From an uncultured Ruminococcus sp. (GTDB taxonomy: Bacteria > Bacillota > Clostridia > Oscillospirales > Acutalibacteraceae): a DNA stretch of 5,560 nucleotides. The translations under genes were made by a program, and so were the position numbers. Of this stretch, positions 1-5,044 are shown piece by piece; the stretch's first letter is position 1, and the number at the start of each line of letters is the position of its first letter. Under the pieces are notes generated by a model that made no database searches, had not been told where the DNA came from, and saw only the letters and a program-made list of their open reading frames with translations. The stretch covers positions 1 through 5,560 of the forward strand of contig CACYDO010000187.1 of assembly GCA_902773165.1 (NCBI GenBank), written 5' to 3'.

Positions 1-9
1 CGAAGGGGC

Positions 10-34
10 GTGGGGGCGATCGGAAAGCCCCCAC
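10..34. repeat. GC-rich inverted repeat (hairpin) near the left edge
   Basis: An 8-bp perfect stem pairs 10-17 (GTGGGGGC) with 27-34 (GCCCCCAC) around a 9-nt loop (18-26). Neither strand has a T-tract directly after the stem, so it is not a standard intrinsic terminator. Its flanks resemble parts of the gap upstream of RNase J: CGAAGGG at 1-7 recurs at 4788-4794, and GATCGGAAA in the loop recurs at 4747-4755. It may be the visible part of a dispersed intergenic repeat that continues off the left edge. The rest of 35-90 shows no gene, promoter or further repeat that I can support. Confidence 0.55.
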
Positions 35-90
35 AAAAGGTTTGCGAAAATGTAATGGGTAGATGTTAATGTCGTTTACTATAACTCTGA

Positions 91-158
91 GGCGCGGAAA
101 CCAACTAACCTTTTATGCAAACTAAAACCGGAACAGCCTCCAGGCGCTTGCCTGGCGG
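91..158 (-). repeat. 68-bp direct repeat, copy 1 (distal to rplI)
   Basis: This block matches 213-280 at 65 of 68 positions, with an unbroken identical core of 50 bp (99-148 against 221-270). The copies are 122 bp apart, start to start. At its right end it carries a hairpin: 137-145 pairs with 150-158 around a GCTT loop with one internal mismatch (139 opposite 156). The left part contains ACCAACTAACC and no open reading frame. Directly to the right, 154-165 (GGCGG AA CCGCC) could form a competing stem that uses the 3' arm. Strand is given relative to rplI transcription; the function is unknown. Confidence 0.85.
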
Positions 159-167
159 AACCGCCCC

Positions 168-180
168 CGGGTGCATACCC
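168..180 (-). repeat. 13-bp motif GGGTATGCACCCG, minus-strand copy
   Basis: Read on the minus strand, 180 down to 168 spells GGGTATGCACCCG. The same 13 bases occur on the plus strand at 4777-4789, in the other intergenic region. The motif is an imperfect palindrome (GGGT, ATGC, ACCC) that can form a 4-bp stem. It lies between the two 68-bp repeats, beside a run of five C (164-168). A 13-base match between two short non-coding regions is unlikely by chance, so membership of a dispersed repeat family is inferred. Confidence 0.5.
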
Positions 181-212
181 AGAGTGTAAAAAATAGCAGG
201 CAGGCAACCAGC

Positions 213-280
213 GGCGCGGTAACCAACTAACCTTTTATGCAAACTAAAACCGGAACAGCCTCCAGGCGCTCGCCTGGTGG
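213..280 (-). repeat. 68-bp direct repeat, copy 2, abutting the rplI stop; possible 3'-end hairpin
   Basis: This is the second copy of the repeat at 91-158. It differs only at 220, 271 and 278, which are outside the stem, in the hairpin loop and at the internal mismatch. Its hairpin (259-267 with 272-280) therefore starts at the base right after the rplI stop codon on the minus strand. In the rplI transcript the hairpin is followed by CTGUUCCGGUUUUAG, a weak and delayed U-run. It might act as a poor terminator or 3'-end stabiliser, but it is not a canonical intrinsic terminator. An orphan T6 tract on the minus strand lies further downstream (193-188) with no clear hairpin before it. Confidence 0.8.
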
Positions 281-724
281 TTATTCGCAGACTTGAACAA
301 AGATCTTTGCGGTTATTCCGTTGTAAAGCTTGACCTCGCTGTCATATGTGCCGTACTGCTTGATCTCGCCTGTAATGGAAATTTTGCGCTTATCAACGAC
401 TATGCCATAGCGCTGCTTTATCTCGTTTGCAATTTCCTTTGCAGTTATCGAGCCGAAGAGTTTTCCTTCCTTACCCGATTTTGCATGGATAACTATCGTT
501 TTTGATTCAAGCTTTTCCTTAGCTGCATTAGCCTCTGCAATTGCCGTATCTATCTTGAACTGCTTTGCGTCGGCTGCGTTTTTAAGCTCGTTCATAGCCT
601 GTGCGTTTGCTTCTTTTGCAAGTCCTCTCGGCAAAAGAAAATTTCTTGCGTGACCGTCCTTTGCCGTTACAAGCTCACCTTTTTTTCCAAGACCCTTAAC
701 GTCCTGCAACAATACTACCTTCAC
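281..724 (-). CDS. rplI: 50S ribosomal protein bL9
   Basis: This encodes the two-domain ribosomal protein bL9, which binds 23S rRNA near the L1 stalk through its N-domain and projects its C-domain on a long helix, helping to keep the reading frame during elongation. At 147 aa it is full length (the family is about 148). The N-domain opens with MKVVLLQDVKGLGKKGE and carries the signature region GHARNFLLPRGLA (24-36); most relatives have Tyr or Phe where His25 stands. An alanine- and lysine-rich connecting helix spans roughly 41-75. The C-domain includes GKLFGSIT (87-94), DKRKI (111-115) and YGTY (124-127). The start is GTG at 724, whose last two bases lie in the TGA of gdpP (GTGA, 4-base overlap). 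A strong AAGGAGG sits 8 nt upstream inside gdpP, so translation is probably coupled. The stop is followed at once by a repeat-borne hairpin, and dnaB, which often follows rplI in Bacillota, is not within the 280 bases available. Confidence 0.97.
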   Translation of the reverse strand: MKVVLLQDVKGLGKKGELVTAKDGHARNFLLPRGLAKEANAQAMNELKNAADAKQFKIDTAIAEANAAKEKLESKTIVIHAKSGKEGKLFGSITAKEIANEIKQRYGIVVDKRKISITGEIKQYGTYDSEVKLYNGITAKIFVQVCE

Positions 725-2724
725 TTTATTATCCTCCTTTTTATCGACGATGTACTGTCTGTCGCCTTATCGGAGAGCAGATCTATCGCCTCGATCAGCT
801 TTTCATACGCTTCCTCGGAGGTGACCTTTCCGAGATTTGCGCCTGCCATAGTCTGATGTCCGCCGCCGCCTAAATGCTCCATAACAAGCTGTACGTTCAG
901 ATCGCCCAAAGAACGAGCAGAAACGCACATATTGCCAAGGGATCTATAAATGACGTAGGACGCCTGAATATCCTTTATACTAAGAAGCTCGTCGGCTGCC
1001 TGCGCAGCTGTGAGCCTGATATTTTTCTGTCTGTTCATGTCGTCGTCGGCAATGGCGATAGCACTGCTGCGGTACGCTTTTGCCTCGGCGACAAGCTTTG
1101 ATTTATTCCTGTAGTTTACGATCGAATTGGAGAAAAGACGTTTTACCTCGACAGTATCTGCGCCCTTTCGCTTCAAGAAAGCTGCCGCCTCAAATGTATT
1201 CACGCCGGTACGCAGAACAAAATTCTTCGTATCGAGCATAATACCTGCAAGAAGAGCTTCAGCTTCGTAGTTATTTAGTGCGTCCTCGTTGATATACTGA
1301 ACAAGCTGTGTTACCATTTCGCATGCAGAAGACGCAAACGGTTCGTGGAAGAATATACACGCGTTATCTATATGATTGACCATCATTCTGTGGTGATCTA
1401 TGACAACAATATTCTTACACATTTTATAAAGCTCGGGGTCTTCAACAAACGTCGGAGAATGTGTATCGACTATAATAAGCATCGTGCGGTCGTTCACATT
1501 TTTGCGAGCCTCCGCCGGGTCGAGAAATACATTTTTATATCCGTTGTCACAAAGACGATTTATAAACAGCGCTGCGATAGACGTATCACGATCAACTACA
1601 ATTTTTGTGTCATGACCGCTAAACGTCTTTTTAATAACGCTCCACATTCCGACAGCGGCTCCCACTGCGTCGAGGTCTGATGTCTGATGGCCCATAATGT
1701 ATATATTATCAGCCTCGCGAATACTCTGCGAAAGCGATTTTGCGATAACACGGGCAGTTACCTTCTCGTGCTTTTCTATTCCCTGAGCAACACCGCCGAA
1801 GAATTCGTAGTCCTCACCCATTTTCACGACAGCCTGATCGCCGCCGCGTCCCAGAGCGAGATCGAGCGCACGCAAAGACCATTCCTCGCACTTCTTTAAT
1901 GAATCTGCGCCTCTTCCGATGCCCATGGAGATGGTTGTAACTAAATCGGAATTCTCATAAATTTTTATGCTTCTTACTCTGTCAAGAAGCTTGAATTTAT
2001 CCTCTATAGCCTTTGAAAGACTTTTTTCATCTATAACCGCTTTATAACGACCTGCCGACGTTTTTGCATAGACGCCGCCGCACTCGGAAACCCATTTCTT
2101 CAGAATGGTTTCAACCTTAATAAGAGCGGCTGTAACATCGTCATCGGAGCTGTTGCGTTCAAAATCATCTCTGTTATCAAGGCTGATCGTCGCAACAACG
2201 GGACGTGTATCGTCATAAAGCTGAGCTGTGCGCTTATATTCTGTATTGTCAATATAATAGAAAACTATACCATCGTCGATATCAGACGCGATAACGGTGT
2301 AGCAGCGCCCATCGAACTCGACGTTTTCGCCTGAACTTTCTGTAAGAGCGTTGATATCACGGTTATTGATAAACGGAGCGATCGGGTCACCCGAGCAATC
2401 TTCATTTTGCGCAAGCTTCTTTTTAAATTTCGTATTATACCAAAGTATATCGCCTTTCGAGCCGGTAACGACTACGGGTACGGCAAATTTTTCGAGATAG
2501 GAATGATTAACTCCTTTTATGCCGCTGACTGCCCCTCTGACTGCATGCTTTACGTAGAATTTATACCTGAACGCCATCACGATAAAGAATATCGCCGAAA
2601 CTACAGCTAATATCATATCGAATACAAATACGTTATGATCGTAGCGCTTCGCCGTAAGTGCAAGCGCTACCAGAGCAACGGAAAACACCAGGCAATGCGG
2701 CTGCACATAAAAACGTCTTTTCAA
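721..2724 (-). CDS. gdpP: Membrane-anchored cyclic-di-AMP phosphodiesterase, GdpP/YybT family (DHH-DHHA1)
   Basis: Proteins of this family hydrolyse c-di-AMP to pApA, controlling potassium and osmolyte balance, cell-wall stress tolerance and beta-lactam response. The 667-aa product has the usual architecture and length (B. subtilis GdpP is about 659). Two N-terminal membrane segments lie near 10-25 and 32-52. A PAS-like sensor domain follows (about 78-165); in characterised members it binds heme. A degenerate GGDEF domain spans about 175-305, with SAGRY (223-227) at the signature site, so no cyclase activity is expected. The DHH domain (about 335-500) has GHQTSDLDAVG (345-355), Asp420 in VDTH, DHH at 443-445 and Asp498 in the MLDT motif. 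The C-terminal DHHA1 domain ends with GGGGH (619-623) and AGA. All metal-binding motifs look intact. The start is chosen as TTG at 2724: GGAGGTGAGG (2736-2727) is an ideal ribosome binding site for it, whereas the longer frame from TTG at 2742 would translate through that site. The gene lies 60 nt after RNase J without a terminator and overlaps rplI by 4 nt. Confidence 0.95.
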   Translation of the reverse strand: MKRRFYVQPHCLVFSVALVALALTAKRYDHNVFVFDMILAVVSAIFFIVMAFRYKFYVKHAVRGAVSGIKGVNHSYLEKFAVPVVVTGSKGDILWYNTKFKKKLAQNEDCSGDPIAPFINNRDINALTESSGENVEFDGRCYTVIASDIDDGIVFYYIDNTEYKRTAQLYDDTRPVVATISLDNRDDFERNSSDDDVTAALIKVETILKKWVSECGGVYAKTSAGRYKAVIDEKSLSKAIEDKFKLLDRVRSIKIYENSDLVTTISMGIGRGADSLKKCEEWSLRALDLALGRGGDQAVVKMGEDYEFFGGVAQGIEKHEKVTARVIAKSLSQSIREADNIYIMGHQTSDLDAVGAAVGMWSVIKKTFSGHDTKIVVDRDTSIAALFINRLCDNGYKNVFLDPAEARKNVNDRTMLIIVDTHSPTFVEDPELYKMCKNIVVIDHHRMMVNHIDNACIFFHEPFASSACEMVTQLVQYINEDALNNYEAEALLAGIMLDTKNFVLRTGVNTFEAAAFLKRKGADTVEVKRLFSNSIVNYRNKSKLVAEAKAYRSSAIAIADDDMNRQKNIRLTAAQAADELLSIKDIQASYVIYRSLGNMCVSARSLGDLNVQLVMEHLGGGGHQTMAGANLGKVTSEEAYEKLIEAIDLLSDKATDSTSSIKRRIIK
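733..739 (-). promoter_or_regulatory. Ribosome binding site of rplI inside the 3' end of gdpP
   Basis: AAGGAGG on the minus strand lies 8 nt before the GTG at 724. It is read in gdpP as Lys-Arg-Arg codons near the C-terminus (IKRRIIK). The strength of the site compensates for the GTG start and supports the rplI start within the gdpP stop codon. Confidence 0.85.
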
Positions 2725-2726
2725 TT

Positions 2727-2736
2727 CCTCACCTCC
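2727..2736 (-). promoter_or_regulatory. Ribosome binding site that fixes the gdpP start at TTG 2724
   Basis: On the minus strand GGAGGTGAGG ends 2 nt before TTG at 2724, giving 7 nt between its GGAGG core and the start codon. This is good Shine-Dalgarno geometry. The alternative TTG at 2742 lies upstream of the site and has no comparable motif of its own. The resulting N-terminus, MKRRFYVQPH, puts a short basic stretch just before the first membrane helix, as expected for the family. Confidence 0.8.
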
Positions 2737-2784
2737 ATGCAATCACACTCGGTACAAGATCTCAGCGTACATAATCTGACATTG

Positions 2785-4593
2785 TTATACGTCCATAATT
2801 ATCGGCAAGATCATCGGAGTACGGTGTGTGCGGTCATATATCAGCTTCGACACACCGTCTTTAACGCGGTTCTTGATAGTTGTCCAATCGTGAACATCTT
2901 CATAAGCGCAATCGTAAAGAATATCGCTGACATTAGAGCGGACATCGTCAAAAAGATCCTCAGATTCACGGACATAAACGAAACCGCGTGACACAATATC
3001 GGGACCGGAAATAACGTTTCCGTTCTCTGTATCGAGCGTTGCAACGATTATCAGTATACCGTCCTGACCGAGATGCTTTCTGTCACGCAGAACTATGCTG
3101 CCGACGTCGCCAACGCCCAGACCATCAACAAGAACCTTGCCTGCCTGAATGCTTGGCAGCTGTTTCAGATACGAATCGTTAAGCTCTACAACGTTGCCTA
3201 TATCGCCGATAAAGATATTTTTATGCTCCATGCCCATATCAAGAGCAAGCTCCGCATGCTTGCGAAGGTGCTTCTGCTCGCCGTGAACGGGAATGAAAAA
3301 CTTCGGCTTAACAAGACCGTGGATTATTTTAAGCTCCTCGCGGCACGCGTGACCGGAAACATGGACCTCGTACATAGACTCATGAACGACCTCGCAGCCC
3401 TTTTTAAGCAGCTCGTTTACAACATTGCTGACTGCTTTCTCGTTTCCGGGGATCGGATTAGCCGAAATAATGATAAAATCGCCAAATCCGACTTCAACCT
3501 TTCTGTGGTCGGAGTACGCCATTCTTGAAAGCGCCGACATCGGCTCACCCTGAGTTCCGGTAGTAACGAGAACCAGCTTCTCGGGAGAATATCGGCGTAT
3601 CATGTCGATATCTATAACCGTTTCGTCTTTAATATCAATATAACCGAGTTCCTTTGCAACCGTCACGTAATTTATCATACTTCTGCCGGAGAAAGCGACC
3701 TTCCTGCCCGATTTTTCGGCGCAGTAGACGATCTGCTGAATACGGCTGATATTTGAAGCAAATGTCGCAATAATGATTCTCTTTTTCTCAGCTCTTGCAA
3801 ACAATCGCTCAAACGAAGCTCTGACAGTCTGTTCTGTAGGTGTATAACCGGGTCTTTCTGCGTTCGTTGAATCGGCAAGAAGAGCCAATACGCCCTTATT
3901 TCCCAGCTCGCCGAAGCGAGAAAGGTTTATCATGCCGCCGTCAACAGGAGTACAATCTATTTTAAAATCTCCCGTATGAACTACGATTCCGGCAGGGCTG
4001 TGGATAGCCACGCCGACAGAATCGGGAATAGAATGGTTAACATGAATCAGCTCTGCTTTCATACAGCCGAGCTTTACCACATCGCCGGCATTTACAACAT
4101 TCAGATCAACCTCATTGTTAAGATTAAACTCTTTAAGCTTGTTTTCTATAAGTCCGATCGTAAGCGGTGTACCGTACACGGGGAACTTCACTTTGCTCAG
4201 CAGGAATGGAAGACCTCCTATATGGTCTTCATGACCGTGAGTAATTACGATACCTTTAATTCTATCGGCATTTTCAATAATGTACGAAAAATCCGGGATA
4301 ACAAGATCTACGCCCAGCAGATCACCATCGGGGAAAGCCATTCCGCAGTCAAGAATAAAAATATCGTTGCAGCACTCAAACAGCGTGATGTTTTTGCCGA
4401 TCTCGTTAAGTCCTCCGAGGAACATTATTCTCATTACAGGCTTTGGTTCGCTGTTCTTTTTCGCTGCACCCTTTGCAGACGAACCTGACGGCTTATGGTG
4501 CTTAAAGTACCTGGTGCTTTTGGGCTTGATCTTCCTTCCGGGATTGCCCTTTTGCTTACCGGGACTATTTGGTCTTTTGTTGTTTACACTCAT
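2785..4593 (-). CDS. rnj: Ribonuclease J (metallo-beta-lactamase/beta-CASP 5'-3' exo- and endoribonuclease)
   Basis: RNase J degrades and matures RNA, acting as a 5'-3' exonuclease on monophosphorylated ends and as an endonuclease. It is central to mRNA decay and 16S rRNA 5' maturation in Bacillota. The 602-aa product has a basic low-complexity N-terminal extension (about 1-52: 15 Lys/Arg and one acidic residue), then the family core from FLGGLNEIGKN. The metal-binding signature HGHEDH is at 119-124. NHSIPDS (187-193), HTGDFKID (206-213) and DSTNAERPG (241-249) follow. The beta-CASP part holds ATFASNISR, GRSM and TGTQGEP (346-352). HVSGHA (411-416) and PVHGEQKHL (436-444) complete the catalytic core. 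The C-terminal domain ends with RTPMILPIIMDV, typical of the family. All catalytic residues appear present, so this is an active J1-type enzyme rather than a degenerate J2, though the paralogue cannot be settled from one copy. I chose ATG 4593 over the in-frame TTG at 4599 because of ribosome binding site spacing. The gene heads the probable operon with gdpP and rplI. Confidence 0.97.
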   Translation of the reverse strand: MSVNNKRPNSPGKQKGNPGRKIKPKSTRYFKHHKPSGSSAKGAAKKNSEPKPVMRIMFLGGLNEIGKNITLFECCNDIFILDCGMAFPDGDLLGVDLVIPDFSYIIENADRIKGIVITHGHEDHIGGLPFLLSKVKFPVYGTPLTIGLIENKLKEFNLNNEVDLNVVNAGDVVKLGCMKAELIHVNHSIPDSVGVAIHSPAGIVVHTGDFKIDCTPVDGGMINLSRFGELGNKGVLALLADSTNAERPGYTPTEQTVRASFERLFARAEKKRIIIATFASNISRIQQIVYCAEKSGRKVAFSGRSMINYVTVAKELGYIDIKDETVIDIDMIRRYSPEKLVLVTTGTQGEPMSALSRMAYSDHRKVEVGFGDFIIISANPIPGNEKAVSNVVNELLKKGCEVVHESMYEVHVSGHACREELKIIHGLVKPKFFIPVHGEQKHLRKHAELALDMGMEHKNIFIGDIGNVVELNDSYLKQLPSIQAGKVLVDGLGVGDVGSIVLRDRKHLGQDGILIIVATLDTENGNVISGPDIVSRGFVYVRESEDLFDDVRSNVSDILYDCAYEDVHDWTTIKNRVKDGVSKLIYDRTHRTPMILPIIMDV

Positions 4594-4601
4594 TGGCAAA
4601 T

Positions 4602-4608
4602 CTCCTCC
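4602..4608 (-). promoter_or_regulatory. Ribosome binding site that fixes the RNase J start at ATG 4593
   Basis: GGAGGAG on the minus strand stands 8 nt before ATG at 4593 but only 2 nt before the in-frame TTG at 4599, which is too close for efficient initiation. The ATG start shortens the protein by two residues, to begin MSVNNKRP. Confidence 0.8.
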
Positions 4609-4747
4609 ATAGGTTTTTATATTATCTGTATATAATCCGGTTCATACTTCAAAGCATTTTACAGGAAATATTAATATCCTGCCCAGAATTCCCAATAGCA
4701 ACGGTGCCTACGGGAAACGCCCGAACCGGTATTTATCAACATCATTG

Positions 4748-4770
4748 ATCGGAAAATATGCAATTCCGAT
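4748..4770. repeat. 7-bp inverted repeat ATCGGAA/TTCCGAT
   Basis: Positions 4748-4754 pair perfectly with 4764-4770 around a 9-nt loop. The left arm with its flank (GATCGGAAA, 4747-4755) is also found in the loop of the hairpin at 10-34. No T-tract follows on either strand. It ends 6 bp before the GGGTATGCACCCG motif. Confidence 0.5.
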
Positions 4771-4776
4771 TCTTGT

Positions 4777-4789
4777 GGGTATGCACCCG
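4777..4789 (+). repeat. 13-bp motif GGGTATGCACCCG, plus-strand copy
   Basis: This is identical to the reverse complement of 168-180. It is followed by AAGGGC, so that CGAAGGG (4788-4794) also matches the first seven bases of the window. The inner octamer GTATGCAC recurs at 4882-4889 in the loop of another hairpin in the same gap. Shared modules in two intergenic regions suggest a repeat family; the function is unknown. Confidence 0.5.
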
Positions 4790-4791
4790 AA

Positions 4792-4851
4792 GGGCAGTCT
4801 CGCAAAGATATTGCTGCGGCGGTTAATATATTTCTGCGCCGCCGGCTGCCC
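4792..4851. repeat. Nested 60-nt stem-loop with GGGCAG/CTGCCC outer and CGGCGG/CCGCCG inner arms
   Basis: The outer arms 4792-4797 and 4846-4851 are perfect complements. Inside, 4817-4822 pairs with 4839-4844 around a 16-nt AT-rich loop; an alternative register pairs 4816-4821 with 4837-4842. An 18-19 nt unpaired bulge lies on the left side. On the plus strand the structure is followed by TATATTATTTT, which is weakly terminator-like, but no plus-strand gene precedes it. On the minus strand it would fall in or before the RNase J leader. Confidence 0.45.
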
Positions 4852-4869
4852 TATATTATTTTACATTTA

Positions 4870-4904
4870 CCCTTGTATTAAGTATGCACGTTCTAACACA
4901 AGGG
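4870..4904. repeat. Inverted repeat CCCTTGT/ACAAGGG
   Basis: Positions 4870-4876 pair with 4898-4904, and after one mismatch 4878-4880 pair with 4894-4896. The loop contains GTATGCAC (4882-4889), the core of the 13-bp motif. On the plus strand an AT-rich run (CATTATATTTATTTT) follows, so it could serve as a weak terminator against rightward transcription. That role is speculative. Confidence 0.4.
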
Positions 4905-4974
4905 GCATTATATTTATTTTAACTCAATAGCCAACTATTGTCAAGAAGACTTCTTCCAAAGTCGCTAAGTCCAC

Positions 4975-5014
4975 AAAACAAAAATAGCAGACTGCACATT
5001 TCTGTACAGTCTGC
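4975..5014 (-). terminator. Intrinsic terminator of tsf
   Basis: On the minus strand, 5014-5003 and 4998-4987 form a 12-bp stem, including one U-G wobble, closed by a GAAA (GNRA) tetraloop. The run TATTTTTGTTTT follows immediately. It lies 30 nt after the tsf stop codon. This is a strong rho-independent terminator, and it makes the RNase J operon a separate transcription unit. The plus strand lacks a matching T-run directly after the stem. Confidence 0.93.
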
Positions 5015-5022
5015 CATAATTT

Positions 5023-5040
5023 AATTATTTTAAAATAATT
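5023..5040. repeat. 18-bp all-AT perfect palindrome between tsf and its terminator
   Basis: The two 9-base halves (AATTATTTT and AAAATAATT) are perfect reverse complements. It lies 4 bp past the tsf stop codon and 8 bp before the terminator stem. With no loop and only A-T pairs it is a weak RNA hairpin. It may simply be AT-rich spacer, though a perfect 18-bp palindrome is worth noting. Confidence 0.5.
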
Positions 5041-5044
5041 TAAC

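Larger units (their letters stand above)
4614..4974 (-). other. Non-coding gap upstream of RNase J with a series of inverted repeats
   Basis: This stretch separates the tsf terminator from the RNase J ribosome binding site and has no credible gene. Reading left to right it holds a near-palindrome (4662-4681), a two-part stem (4702-4705/4725-4728 around 4711-4714/4720-4723), a 7-bp stem (4748-4754/4764-4770), a long nested structure (4792-4851) and a 7-bp stem (4870-4876/4898-4904). The promoter of the RNase J operon should be here. The AT-rich block at about 4615-4637 could hold a -10 element and TTGAAG lies upstream on the minus strand, but the spacing is poor, so I call no promoter. No tRNA or known riboswitch consensus was recognised. 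Confidence 0.6.

Noticed and set aside
10..34. Intrinsic terminator
   Set aside because: The stem is strong, but neither strand has a T-tract after it.
91..280. CRISPR array
   Set aside because: There are only two repeats, each 68 bp with a 54-bp spacer and no cas gene; repeat length and number do not fit.
3976..4488. Plus-strand open frame of 170 codons opposite RNase J
   Set aside because: It is antisense to the conserved catalytic core of RNase J and lacks a ribosome binding site and family resemblance; it is a shadow frame.
4590..4610. Six-codon frame (ATG at 4610 to TGA at 4590) overlapping the RNase J start, a possible leader peptide
   Set aside because: Its ATG lies inside the ribosome binding site and it has no Shine-Dalgarno of its own; it is best explained by chance.
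4631..4636. Perfect TATAAT on the plus strand as a -10 element
   Set aside because: No -35-like hexamer lies 16-18 nt upstream, and no plus-strand gene follows.
4745..4930. Plus-strand open frame of 61 codons in the gap between RNase J and tsf
   Set aside because: It starts at TTG with no ribosome binding site, runs through the hairpins and repeat modules, and its product resembles no known family.
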